From Rhodamnia argentea (lineage: Eukaryota; Streptophyta; Magnoliopsida; Myrtales; Myrtaceae): a DNA stretch of 64,000 bases. Below the pieces are notes generated by a model that ran no database searches, was not told the DNA's origin, and saw nothing but the letters and a program-made list of their open reading frames with translations. This document shows positions 11,711-22,530 of this stretch, one piece after another; position 1 is the first letter of the stretch, and each line of letters opens with the position of its first letter. Made by a program: the position numbers and the translations under genes. The stretch lies in contig NW_025955866.1 of assembly GCF_020921035.1 (NCBI RefSeq), forward strand, positions 103,840 to 167,839, given 5' to 3'.

Positions 11711-11740
11711 GTTATGTTATGCATTGCAAATATATTTGTA
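11711..11740 (-). promoter_or_regulatory. 5S upstream promoter elements (example: copy 27; the same in every unit)
   Basis: Reading upstream from the gene on the minus strand, -1 is C, -12/-11 is GC, and -27 to -18 is AAATATATTT. This agrees with the conserved plant 5S upstream elements known from Arabidopsis: TATA-like box near -28, GC at -12 and C at -1, which position TFIIIB and the start site. The same bases follow the right-hand end of every complete copy, so each unit has this promoter; I give one to avoid 148 identical entries. Confidence 0.85.
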
Positions 11741-12026
11741 ATAAATGCCCTTCCCCTTCTTGCAAAATGTTCGAACTTTCTTTCTTCCTGGTTTTCGTGC
11801 CCTGTCGCGTGATTAGTTAACGGGATATTCCTTGGAAACGACAAACTAAGAAAAAAAAATCCCCGTGAATCGAAATTCGCACGTAACTTTTGATCCGTAA
11901 GGACTCACGGGGCCCGTAAGTACTTTTCGGAAAGCTCGTTCCGAGCCGGTCACGATGGGCCCGTTATGCCTTCCCGAGTGCATTTCTTGAGTCGCAAAAA
12001 AAATTAAAAAGTAAAAAACGAAAATG
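11711..12026. other. Non-transcribed spacer (example, between copies 27 and 28)
   Basis: Of this 316-bp spacer, the 70 bp next to the gene 5' end are A/T-rich and unchanged across the window. The middle holds a G/C-rich stretch with two GGGCCC-like cores and a TTCGGAAAGCTCG segment, and the far end is the poly-T terminator of the next copy. No open reading frame, RNA gene or transposon trace is convincing. The same description holds for every other spacer in the window. Confidence 0.9.
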
Positions 12027-12148
12027 AGGGGTGCAACACGAGGACTTCCCGGGAGGTCACCCATCCTAGTACTACTCTCGCCCAAGCACGCTTAACTTCG
12101 GAGTTCTGATGGGATCCGGTGCATTAGTCTTTGGTATGATCGCTACCC
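12027..12148 (-). rRNA. 5S rRNA gene, copy 28
   Basis: 122 nt. Nt 40-50 is complete; CAAAGAC; 5' end reads GGGTAGCG. Confidence 0.93.
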
Positions 12149-12461
12149 GTTATGTTATGCATTGCAAATATATTTGTAATAAATGCCCTTCCCCTTCTTG
12201 CAAAATGTTCGAACTTTCTTTCTTCCTGGTTTTCGTGCCCTGTCGCGTGATTAGTTAACGGGATATTCCTTGGAAGCGACAAACTAAGAAAAAAAATCCC
12301 CATGAATCGAAATTCGCACGTAACTTTTGATCCATAAGGACTCACGGGGCCCGTAAGTACTTTTCGGAAGCTCGTTCGAGCCGGTCACGATGGGCCCGTT
12401 ATGCCTTCCGAGTGCATTTCTTGAGTCGCAAAAAAAAATTAAAAAGTAAAAAACGAAAATG

Positions 12462-12581
12462 AGGGGTGCAACACGAGGACTTCCCGGGAGGTCACCCATC
12501 CTAGTACTACTCTCGCCCAAGCACGCTTAACTTCGGAGTTCTGATGGGATCCGGTGCATTAGTGCTGGTATGATCGCACCC
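12462..12581 (-). rRNA. 5S rRNA gene, copy 29 (full length)
   Basis: 120 nt. 5' end, CAGCAC and nt 40-50 are all as expected; the C box ends CTCCCGGG, a common single-base difference. Confidence 0.97.
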
Positions 12582-12896
12582 GTTATGTTATGCATTGCAA
12601 ATATATTTGTAATAAATGCCCTTCCCCTTCTTGCAAAATGTTCGAACTTTCTTTTTTCCTGGTTTTCGTGCCCTGTCGCGTGATTAGTTAGCGGGATATT
12701 CCTTGGAAACGACAAACTAAGAAAAAAATCCCCGTGAATCGAAATTCGCACGTAACTTTTGATCCAGGAAGGACTCACGGGGCCCGTAAGTACTTTTCGG
12801 AAAGCTCGTTCGAACCGGTCACGATGGGCCCGTTATGCCTTCCCCGAGTGCATTTCTTGAGTCGTAAAAAAAATTAAAAAGTAAAAAACGAAAATG

Positions 12897-13015
12897 AGGG
12901 GTGCAACACGAGGACTTCCCGGGAGGTCACCCATCCTAGTACTACTCTCGCCCAAGCACGCTTAACCCGGAGTTCGATGGGATCCGGTGCATTAGTCTTT
13001 GGTATGATCGCACCC
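12897..13015 (-). rRNA. 5S rRNA gene, copy 30
   Basis: 119 nt. CAAAGAC; nt 40-50 is 2 nt short. Confidence 0.93.
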
Positions 13016-13330
13016 GTTATGTTATGCATTGCAAATATATTTGTAATAAATGCCCTTCCCCTTCTTGCAAAATGTTCGAACTTTCTTTCTTCCTGGTTTT
13101 CGTGCCTGTCGCGTGATTAGTTAACGGGATATTCCTTGGAAACGACAAACTAAGAAAAAAAAATCCCCATGAATCGAAATTCGCACGTAACTTTTGATCC
13201 GGAAGGACTCACGGGGCCCGTAAGTACTTTTCGGAAAGCTCGTTCGAACCGGTCCACGATGGGCCCCGTTATGCCTTCCCGAGTGCATTTCTTGAGTCGC
13301 AAAAAAATTAAAAAGTAAAAAACGAAAATG

Positions 13331-13449
13331 AGGGGTGCAACACGAGGACTTCCCGGGAGGTCACCCATCCTAGTACTACTCTCGCCCAAGCACGCTTAAC
13401 CCGGAGTTCGATGGGATCCGGTGCATTAGTCTTTGGTATGATCGCACCC
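13331..13449 (-). rRNA. 5S rRNA gene, copy 31
   Basis: 119 nt. CAAAGAC; nt 40-50 is 2 nt short. Confidence 0.93.
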
Positions 13450-13761
13450 GTTATGTTATGCATTGCAAATATATTTGTAATAAATGCCCTTCCCCTTCTT
13501 GCAAAATGTTCGAACTTTCTTTTTCCTGGTTTTCGTGCCCTGTCGCGTGATTAGTTAACGGGATATTCCTTGGAAAGCGACAAACTAAGAAAAAAAATCC
13601 CCGTGAATCGAAATTCGCACGTAACTTTTGATCCGGAAGGACTCACGGGGCCCGTAAGTACTTTTCGGAAGCTCGTTCGAGCCGGTCGCGATGGGCCCCG
13701 TTATGCCTTCCGAGTGCATTTCTTGAGTCGCAAAAAAATTAAAAAGTAAAAAACGAAAATG

Positions 13762-13879
13762 AGGGTGCAACACGAGGACTTCCCGGGAGGTCGCCCATCC
13801 TAGTACTACTCTCGCCCAAGCACGCTTAACCCGGAGTTCGATGGGATCCGGTGCATTAGTCTTTGGTATGATCGCACCC
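13762..13879 (-). rRNA. 5S rRNA gene, copy 32
   Basis: 118 nt. CAAAGAC; nt 40-50 is 2 nt short; the 3'-terminal C run is one C short. Confidence 0.92.
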
Positions 13880-14192
13880 GTTATGTTATGCATTGCAAAT
13901 ATATTTGTAATAAATGCCCTTCCCCTTCTTGCAAAATGTTCGAACTTTCTTTCTTCCTGGTTTTCGTGCCGCGTCGCGTGATTAGTTAACGGGATATTCC
14001 TTGGAAACGACAAACTAAGAAAAAAAATCCCCGTGAATCGAAATTCGCACGTAACTTTTGATCCGGAAGGACTCACGGGGCCCGTAAGTACTTTTCGGAA
14101 GCTCGTTCGAACCGGTCACGATGGGCCCCGTTATGCCTTCCGAGTGCATTTCTTGAGTCGGAAAAAAAATTAAAAAGTAAAAAACGAAAATG

Positions 14193-14311
14193 AGGGGTGC
14201 AACACGAGGACTTCCCGGGAGGTCACCCATCCTAGTACTACTCTCGCCCAAGCACGCTTAACCCGGAGTTCGATGGGATCCGGTGCATTAGTCTTTGGTA
14301 TGATCGCACCC
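14193..14311 (-). rRNA. 5S rRNA gene, copy 33
   Basis: 119 nt. CAAAGAC; nt 40-50 is 2 nt short. Confidence 0.93.
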
Positions 14312-14626
14312 GTTATGTTATGCATTGCAAATATATTTGTAATAAATGCCCTTCCCCTTCTTGCAAAATGTTCGAACTTTCTTTCTTCCTGGTTTTCGTG
14401 CCTGTCGCGTGATTAGTTAGCGGGATATTCCTTGGAAACGACAAACTAAGAAAAAAAATCCCCATGAATCGAAATTCGCACGTAACTTTTGATCCGTAAG
14501 GACTCACGGGGCCCGTAAGTACTTTTCGGAAAGCTCGTTCCGAGCCGGTCACGATGGGCCCCGTTATGCCTTCCCGAGTGCATTTCTTGAGTCGCAAAAA
14601 AAATTAAAAAGTAAAAAACGAAAATG

Positions 14627-14746
14627 AGGGGTGCGACACGAGGACTTCCCAGGAGGTCACCCATCCTAGTACTACTCTCGCCCAAGCACGCTTAACTTCG
14701 GAGTTCTGATGGGATCCGGTGCATTAGTGCTGGTATGATCGCACCC
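14627..14746 (-). rRNA. 5S rRNA gene, copy 34 (full-length reference copy)
   Basis: 120 nt. It equals copy 27 at every site compared, including CTCCTGGG and GTGTCGC, and lies seven units away from it. Confidence 0.98.
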
Positions 14747-15058
14747 GTTATGTTATGCATTGCAAATATATTTGTAATAAATGCCCTTCCCCTTCTTGCA
14801 AAATGTTCGAACTTTCTTTCTTCCTGGTTTTCGTGCCCTGTCGCGTGATTAGTTAACGGGATATTCCTTGGAAACGACAAACTAAGAAAAAAAATCCCCG
14901 TGAATCGAAATTCGCACGTAACTTTTGATCCATAAGGACTCACGGGGCCCGTAAGTACTTTTCGGAAGCTCGTTCCGAGCCGGTCACGATGGGCCCGTTA
15001 TGCCTTCCGAGTGCATTTCTTGAGTCGTAAAAAAATTAAAAAGTAAAAAACGAAAATG

Positions 15059-15178
15059 AGGGGTGCAACACGAGGACTTCCCGGGAGGTCGCCCATCCTA
15101 GTACTACTCTCGCCCAAGCACGCTTAACTTCGGAGTTCTGATGGGATCCGGTGCATTAGTGCTGGTATGATCGCACCC
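15059..15178 (-). rRNA. 5S rRNA gene, copy 35 (full length)
   Basis: 120 nt. All variable sites are as expected except CTCCCGGG and GGGCGACC in the C box. It is the last copy to the right with the expected CAGCAC. Confidence 0.97.
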
Positions 15179-15492
15179 GTTATGTTATGCATTGCAAATA
15201 TATTTGTAATAAATGCCCTTCCCCTTCTTGCAAAATGTTCGAACTTTCTTTTTTCCTGGTTTTCGTGCCCTGTCGCGTGATTAGTTAACGGGATATTCCT
15301 TGGAAACGACAAACTAAGAAAAAAAATCCCCATGAATCGAAATTCGCACGTAACTTTTGATCCAGAAGGACTCACGGGGCCCGTAAGTACTTTTCGGAAA
15401 GCTCGTTCCGAACCGGTCACGATGGGCCCCGTTATGCCTTCCGAGTGCATTTCTTGAGTCGCAAAAAAATTAAAAAGTAAAAAACGAAAATG

Positions 15493-15613
15493 AGGGGTGC
15501 AACACGAGGACTTCCCGGGAGGTCACCCATCCTAGTACTACTCTCGCCCAAGCACGCTTAACCCGGGGTTACGATGGGATCCGGTGCATTAGTCTTTGGT
15601 ATGATCGCTACCC
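15493..15613 (-). rRNA. 5S rRNA gene, copy 36
   Basis: 121 nt. 5' end reads GGGTAGCG; CAAAGAC; nt 40-50 is rewritten as CGTAACCCCGGG. Confidence 0.91.
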
Positions 15614-15928
15614 GTTATGTTATGCATTGCAAATATATTTGTAATAAATGCCCTTCCCCTTCTTGCAAAATGTTCGAACTTTCTTTTTTCCTGGTTTTCG
15701 TGCCCTGTCGCGTGATTAGTTAGCGGGATATTCCTTGGAAACGACAAACTAAGAAAAAAAATCCCCGTGAATCGAAATTCGCACGTAACTTTTGATCCGG
15801 AAGGACTCGCGGGGCCCGTAAGTACTTTTCGGAAGCTCGTTCGAACCGGTCACGATGGGCCCCGTTATGCCTTCCGAGTGCATTTCTTGAGTCGCAAAAA
15901 AAAATTAAAAAAGTAAAAAACGAAAATG

Positions 15929-16046
15929 AGGGGTGCAACACGAGGACTTCCCGGGAGGTCACCCATCCTAGTACTACTCTCGCCCAAGCACGCTTAACCG
16001 GAGTTCGATGGGATCCGGTGCATTAGTCTTTGGTATGATCGCTCCC
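15929..16046 (-). rRNA. 5S rRNA gene, copy 37
   Basis: 118 nt. 5' end reads GGGAGCG; CAAAGAC; nt 40-50 is 3 nt short. Confidence 0.91.
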
Positions 16047-16359
16047 GTTATGTTATGCATTGCAAATATATTTGTAATAAATGCCCTTCCCCTTCTTGCA
16101 AAATGTTCGAACTTTCTTTTTTCCTGGTTTTTCGTGCCCTGTCGCGTGATTAGTTAACGGGATATTCCTTGGAAACGACAAACTAAGAAAAAAAATCCCC
16201 GTGAATCGAAATTCGCACGTAACTTTTGATCCGGAAGGACTCACGGGGCCCGTAAGTACTTTTCGGAAGCTCGTTCGAGCCGGTCACGATGGGCCCGTTA
16301 TGCCTTCCGAGTGCATTTCTTGAGTCGCAAAAAAAATTAAAAAGTAAAAAACGAAAATG

Positions 16360-16479
16360 AGGGGGTGCAACACGAGGACTTCCCGGGAGGTCGCCCATCC
16401 TAGTACTACTCTCGCCCAAGCACGCTTAACCCGGAGTTCGATGGGATCCGGTGCATTAGTCTTTGGTATGATCGCACCC
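16360..16479 (-). rRNA. 5S rRNA gene, copy 38
   Basis: 120 nt. CAAAGAC; nt 40-50 is 2 nt short; extra C in the 3'-terminal run. Confidence 0.92.
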
Positions 16480-16797
16480 GTTATGTTATGCATTGCAAAT
16501 ATATTTGTAATAAATGCCCTTCCCCTTCTTGCAAAATGTTCGAACTTTCTTTCTTCCTGGTTTTCGTGCCCTGTCGCGTGATTAGTTAACGGGATATTCC
16601 TTGGAAAGCGACAAACTAAGAAAAAAAATCCCCGTGAATCGAAATTCGCACGTAACTTTTGATCCGGGAAGGACTCACGGGGCCCGTAAGTACTTTTCGG
16701 AAAGCTCGTTCGAGCCGGTCACGATGGGCCCCGTTATGCCTTCCGAGTGCATTTCTTGAGTCGCAAAAAAAATTTTAAAAAGTAAAAAACGAAAATG

Positions 16798-16916
16798 AGG
16801 GGTGCAACACGAGGACTTCCCGGGAGGTCACCCATCCTAGTACTACTCTCGCCCAAGCACGCTTAACCCGGAGTTCGATGGGATCCGGTGCATTAGTCTT
16901 TGGTATGATCGCACCC
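16798..16916 (-). rRNA. 5S rRNA gene, copy 39
   Basis: 119 nt. CAAAGAC; nt 40-50 is 2 nt short. Its terminator has a unique AATTTTAAAAAG in place of AATTAAAAAG (+ strand). Confidence 0.93.
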
Positions 16917-17230
16917 GTTATGTTATGCATTGCAAATATATTTGTAATAAATGCCCTTCCCCTTCTTGCAAAATGTTCGAACTTTCTTTTTTCCTGGTTT
17001 TCGTGCCTGTCGCGTGATTAGTTAACGGGATATTCCTTGGAAACGACAAACTAAGAAAAAAAATCCCCGTGAATCGAAATTCGCACGTAACTTTTGATCC
17101 AGGAAGGACTCACGGGGCCCGTAAGTACTTTTCGGAAAGCTCGTTCGAGCCGGTCACGATGGGCCCCGTTATGCCTTCCGAGTGCATTTCTTGAGTCGTA
17201 AAAAAAATTAAAAAGTAAAAAACGAAAATG

Positions 17231-17348
17231 AGGGGTGCAACACGAGGACTTCCCGGGAGGTCACCCATCCTAGTACTACTCTCGCCCAAGCACGCTTAAC
17301 CGGAGTTCGATGGGATCCGGTGCATTAGTCTTTGGTATGATCGCACCC
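17231..17348 (-). rRNA. 5S rRNA gene, copy 40
   Basis: 118 nt. CAAAGAC; nt 40-50 is 3 nt short. Confidence 0.92.
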
Positions 17349-17660
17349 GTTATGTTATGCATTGCAAATATATTTGTAATAAATGCCCTTCCCCTTCTTG
17401 CAAAATGTTCGAACTTTCTTTTTCCTGGTTTTCGTGCCCTGTCGCGTGATTAGTTAACGGGATATTCCTTGGAAAGCGACAAACTAAGAAAAAAATCCCC
17501 ATGAATCGAAATTCGCACGTAACTTTTGATCCGGAAGGACTCACGGGGCCCGTAAGTACTTTTCGGAAAGCTCGTTCGAGCCGGTCACGATGGGCCCGTT
17601 ATGCCTTCCCGAGTGCATTTCTTGAGTCGAAAAAAAATTAAAAAGTAAAAAACGAAAATG

Positions 17661-17779
17661 AGGGGTGCAACACGAGGACTTCCCGGGAGGTCACCCATCC
17701 TAGTACTACTCTCGCCCAAGCACGCTTAACCGGAGTTCGATGGGATCCGGTGCATTAGTCTTTGGTATGATCGCTACCC
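17661..17779 (-). rRNA. 5S rRNA gene, copy 41
   Basis: 119 nt. 5' end reads GGGTAGCG; CAAAGAC; nt 40-50 is 3 nt short. Confidence 0.91.
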
Positions 17780-18092
17780 GTTATGTTATGCATTGCAAAT
17801 ATATTTGTAATAAATGCCCTTCCCCTTCTTGCAAAATGTTCGAACTTTCTTTTTTCCTGGTTTTCGTGCCCTGTCGCGTGATTAGTTAACGGGATATTCC
17901 TTGGAAACGACAAACTAAAAAAAAAATCCCCGTGGATCGAAATTCGCACGTAACTTTTGATCCGGAAGGACTCACGGGGCCCGTAAGTACTTTTCGGAAA
18001 GCTCGTTCGAGCCGGTCCACGATGGGCCCCGTTATGCCTTCCGAGTGCATTTCTTGAGTCGAAAAAAAATTAAAAAGTAAAAAACGAAAATG

Positions 18093-18210
18093 AGGGGTGC
18101 AACACGAGGACTTCCCGGGAGGTCGCCCATCCTAGTACTACTCTCGCCCAAGCACGCTTAACCGGAGTTCGATGGGATCCGGTGCATTAGTCTTTGGTAT
18201 GATCGCACCC
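18093..18210 (-). rRNA. 5S rRNA gene, copy 42
   Basis: 118 nt. CAAAGAC; nt 40-50 is 3 nt short. Confidence 0.92.
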
Positions 18211-18522
18211 GTTATGTTATGCATTGCAAATATATTTGTAATAAATGCCCTTCCCCTTCTTGCAAAATGTTCGAACTTTCTTTTTCCTGGTTTTCGTGCC
18301 CTGTCGCGTGATTAGTTAACGGGATATTCCTTGGAAACGACAAACTAAGAAAAAAAATCCCCGTGAATCGAAATTCGCACGTAACTTTTGATCCGGAAGG
18401 ACTCACGGGGCCCGTAAGTACTTTTCGGAAAGCTCGTTCGAACCGGTCACGATGGGCCCGTTATGCCTTCCGAGTGCATTTCTTGAGTCGTAAAAAAAAT
18501 TAAAAAGTAAAAAACGAAAATG

Positions 18523-18641
18523 AGGGGGTGCAACACGAGGACTTCCCGGGAGGTCACCCATCCTAGTACTACTCTCGCCCAAGCACGCTTAACCGGAGTT
18601 CGATGGGATCCGGTGCATTAGTCTTTGGTATGATCGCACCC
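18523..18641 (-). rRNA. 5S rRNA gene, copy 43
   Basis: 119 nt. CAAAGAC; nt 40-50 is 3 nt short; extra C in the 3'-terminal run. Confidence 0.92.
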
Positions 18642-18957
18642 GTTATGTTATGCATTGCAAATATATTTGTAATAAATGCCCTTCCCCTTCTTGCAAAATG
18701 TTCGAACTTTCTTTTTTCCTGGTTTTCGTGCCCTGTCGCGTGATTAGTTAACGGGATATTCCTTGGAAAGCGACAAACTAAGAAAAAAAATCCCCGTGAA
18801 TCGAAATTCGCACGTAACTTTTGATCCGGAAGGACTCACGGGGCCCGTAAGTACTTTTCGGAAAGCTCGTTCGAGCCGGTCGCGATGGGCCCCGTTATGC
18901 CTTCCTGAGTGCATTTCTTGAGTCGTAAAAAAAATTAAAAAGTAAAAAACGAAAATG

Positions 18958-19076
18958 AGGGGTGCAACACGAGGACTTCCCGAGGAGGTCACCCATCCTA
19001 GTACTACTCTCGCCCAAGCACGCTTAACCGGAGTTCGATGGGATCCGGTGCATTAGTCTTTGGTATGATCGCACCC
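18958..19076 (-). rRNA. 5S rRNA gene, copy 44
   Basis: 119 nt. CAAAGAC; nt 40-50 is 3 nt short; C box ends CTCCTCGGG, unique in the window. Confidence 0.91.
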
Positions 19077-19389
19077 GTTATGTTATGCATTGCAAATATA
19101 TTTGTAATAAATGCCCTTCCCCTTCTTGCAAAATGTTCGAACTTTCTTTTTTCCTGGTTTTCGTGCCCTGTCGCGTGATTAGTTAACGGGATATTCCTTG
19201 GAAACGACAAACTAAGAAAAAAAATCCCCGTGGATCGAAATTCGCACGTAACTTTTGATCCGGAAGGACTCACGGGGCCCGTAAGTACTTTTCGGAAAGC
19301 TCGTTCGAGCCGGTCACGATGGGCCCCGTTATGCCTTCCGAGTGCATTTCTTGAGTCGTAAAAAAATTAAAAAGTAAAAAACGAAAATG

Positions 19390-19508
19390 AGGGGTGCAAC
19401 ACGAGGACTTCCCGGGAGGTCACCCATCCTAGTACTACTCTCGCCCAAGCACGCTTAACCCGGAGTTCGATGGGATCCGGTGCATTAGTCTTTGGTATGA
19501 TCGCACCC
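19390..19508 (-). rRNA. 5S rRNA gene, copy 45
   Basis: 119 nt. CAAAGAC; nt 40-50 is 2 nt short. Confidence 0.93.
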
Positions 19509-19820
19509 GTTATGTTATGCATTGCAAATATATTTGTAATAAATGCCCTTCCCCTTCTTGCAAAATGTTCGAACTTTCTTTTTCCTGGTTTTTCGTGCCT
19601 GTCGCGTGATTAGTTAACGGGATATTCCTTGGAAACGACAAACTAAGAAAAAAAATCCCCGTGAATCGAAATTCGCACGTAACTTTTGATCCGGAAGGAC
19701 TCACGGGGCCCGTAAGTACTTTTCGGAAAGCTCGTTCGAGCCGGTCACGATGGGCCCCGTTATGCCTTCCGAGTGCATTTCTTGAGTCGCAAAAAAATTA
19801 AAAAGTAAAAAACGAAAATG

Positions 19821-19938
19821 AGGGGTGCAACACGAGGACTTCCCGGGAGGTCACCCATCCTAGTACTACTCTCGCCCAAGCACGCTTAACCGGAGTTCGA
19901 TGGGATCCGGTGCATTAGTCTTTGGTATGATCGCACCC
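19821..19938 (-). rRNA. 5S rRNA gene, copy 46
   Basis: 118 nt. CAAAGAC; nt 40-50 is 3 nt short. Confidence 0.92.
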
Positions 19939-20250
19939 GTTATGTTATGCATTGCAAATATATTTGTAATAAATGCCCTTCCCCTTCTTGCAAAATGTTC
20001 GAACTTTCTTTTTCCTGGTTTTCGTGCCGCGTTGCGTGATTAGTTAACGGGATATTCCTTGGAAACGACAAACTAAGAAAAAAATCCCCATGAATCGAAA
20101 TTCGCACGTAACTTTTGATCCGGATGGACTCGCGGGGCCCGTAAGTACTTTTCGGAAAGCTCGTTCGAGCCGGTCCACGATGGGCCCCGTTATGCCTTCC
20201 GAGTGCATTTCTTGAGTCGAAAAAAAATTAAAAAGTAAAAAACGAAAATG

Positions 20251-20368
20251 AGGGTGCAACACGAGGACTTCCCGGGGAGGTCGCCCATCCTAGTACTACT
20301 CTCGCCCAAGCACGCTTAACCGGAGTTCGATGGGATCCGGTGCATTAGTCTTTGGTATGATCGCACCC
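20251..20368 (-). rRNA. 5S rRNA gene, copy 47
   Basis: 118 nt. CAAAGAC; nt 40-50 is 3 nt short; extra C at the C box; 3'-terminal C run one short. Confidence 0.91.
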
Positions 20369-20681
20369 GTTATGTTATGCATTGCAAATATATTTGTAAT
20401 AAATGCCCTTCCCCTTCTTGCAAAATGTTCGAACTTTCTTTTTTCCTGGTTTTCGTGCCCTGTCGCGTGATTAGTTAGCGGGATATTCCTTGGAAACGAC
20501 AAACTAAGAAAAAAAATCCCCGTGAATCGAAATTCGCACGTAACTTTTGATCCGGAAGGACTCACGGGGCCCGTAAGTACTTTTCGGAAAGCTCGTTCGA
20601 GCCGGTCACGATGGGCCCCGTTATGCCTTCCGAGTGCATTTCTTGAGTCGCAAAAAAATTAAAAAGTAAAAAACGAAAATG

Positions 20682-20801
20682 AGGGGTGCAACGCGAGGAC
20701 TTCCCGGGGAGGTCACCCATCCTAGTACTACTCTCGCCCAAGCACGCTTAACCCGGAGTTCGATGGGATCCGGTGCATTAGTCTTTGGTATGATCGCACC
20801 C
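20682..20801 (-). rRNA. 5S rRNA gene, copy 48
   Basis: 120 nt. CAAAGAC; nt 40-50 is 2 nt short; extra C. Confidence 0.92.
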
Positions 20802-21116
20802 GTTATGTTATGCATTGCAAATATATTTGTAATAAATGCCCTTCCCCTTCTTGCAAAATGTTCGAACTTTCTTTTTCCTGGTTTTTTCGTGCCCTGTCGC
20901 GTGATTAGTTAACGGGATATTCCTTGGAAACGACAAACTAAGAAAAAAAATCCCCGTGAATCGAAATTCGCACGTAACTTTTGATCCGGAAGGACTCACG
21001 GGGCCCGTAAGTACTTTTCGGAAAGCTCGTTCGAACCGGTCACGATGGGCCCCGTTATGCCTTCCGAGTGCATTTCTTGAGTCGCAAAAAAAATTAAAAA
21101 GTAAAAAACGAAAATG

Positions 21117-21235
21117 AGGGGTGCAACACGAGGACTTCCCGGGGAGGTCACCCATCCTAGTACTACTCTCGCCCAAGCACGCTTAACCGGAGTTCGATGG
21201 GATCCGGTGCATTAGTCTTTGGTATGATCGCACCC
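21117..21235 (-). rRNA. 5S rRNA gene, copy 49
   Basis: 119 nt. CAAAGAC; nt 40-50 is 3 nt short; extra C. Confidence 0.92.
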
Positions 21236-21547
21236 GTTATGTTATGCATTGCAAATATATTTGTAATAAATGCCCTTCCCCTTCTTGCAAAATGTTCGAA
21301 CTTTCTTTTTTCTGGTTTTCGTGCCCTGTCGCGTGATTAGTTAACGGGATATTCCTTGGAAACGACAAACTAAGAAAAAAAATCCCCGTGGATCGAAATT
21401 CGCACGTAACTTTTGATCCGGAAGGACTCACGGGGCCCGTAAGTACTTTTCGGAAGCTCGTTCGAGCCGGTCACGATGGGCCCCGTTATGCCTTCCGAGT
21501 GCATTTCTTGAGTCGTAAAAAAAATTAAAAAGTAAAAAACGAAAATG

Positions 21548-21667
21548 AGGGGGTGCAACACGAGGACTTCCCGGGAGGTCACCCATCCTAGTACTACTCT
21601 CGCCCAAGCACGCTTAACCCGGAGTTCGATGGGATCCGGTGCATTAGTCTTTGGTATGATCGCACCC
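21548..21667 (-). rRNA. 5S rRNA gene, copy 50
   Basis: 120 nt. CAAAGAC; nt 40-50 is 2 nt short; extra C in the 3'-terminal run. Confidence 0.92.
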
Positions 21668-21979
21668 GTTATGTTATGCATTGCAAATATATTTGTAATA
21701 AATGCCCTTCCCCTTCTTGCAAAATGTTCGAACTTTCTTTTTCCTGGTTTTCGTGCCCTGTCGCGTGATTAGTTAACGGGATATTCCTTGGAAACGACAA
21801 ACTAAGAAAAAAATCCCCGTGGATCGAAATTCGCACGTAACTTTTGATCCCGGAAGGACTCACGGGGCCCGTAAGTACTTTTCGGGAAGCTCGTTCGAGC
21901 CGGTCACGATGGGCCCGTTATGCCTTCCGAGTGCATTTCTTGAGTCGTAAAAAAAATTAAAAAGTAAAAAACGAAAATG

Positions 21980-22098
21980 AGGGGTGCAACACGAGGACTT
22001 CCCGGGAGGTCGCCCATCCTAGTACTACTCTCGCCCAAGCACGCTTAACCCGGAGTTCGATGGGATCCGGTGCATTAGTCTTTGGTATGATCGCACCC
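21980..22098 (-). rRNA. 5S rRNA gene, copy 51
   Basis: 119 nt. CAAAGAC; nt 40-50 is 2 nt short. Confidence 0.93.
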
Positions 22099-22408
22099 GT
22101 TATGTTATGCATTGCAAATATATTTGTAATAAATGCCCTTCCCCTTCTTGCAAAATGTTCGAACTTTCTTTTTCCTGGTTTTCGTGCCCTGTCGCGTGAT
22201 TAGTTAGCGGGATATTCCTTGGAAAGCGACAAACTAAGAAAAAAATCCCCGTGAATCGAAATTCGCGCGTAACTTTTGATCCGGAAGGACTCACGGGGCC
22301 CGTAAGTACTTTTCGGAAGCTCGTTCGAACCGGTCGCGATGGGCCCGTTATGCCTTCCGAGTGCATTTCTTGAGTCGTAAAAAAATTAAAAAGTAAAAAA
22401 CGAAAATG

Positions 22409-22530
22409 AGGGGTGCAACACGAGGACTTCCCGGGGAGGTCACCCATCCTAGTACTACTCTCGCCCAAGCACGCTTAACCCGGAGTTCGATGGGATCCGG
22501 TGCATTAGTCTTTGGTATGATCGCTTACCC
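22409..22530 (-). rRNA. 5S rRNA gene, copy 52
   Basis: 122 nt. 5' end reads GGGTAAGCG (2 nt inserted); CAAAGAC; nt 40-50 is 2 nt short; extra C. Confidence 0.91.

Larger units (their letters stand above)
8252..17779 (-). repeat. Array block B, ATGAATCG and GTGAATCG spacers interleaved
   Basis: Spacers alternate between ATGAATCG and GTGAATCG, first GTG at about 8403 and last ATG of the block at about 17498. All four full-length expected 5S copies lie here, and CTTTCTTCC replaces CTTTTTTCC in many spacers of this block. Confidence 0.8.
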
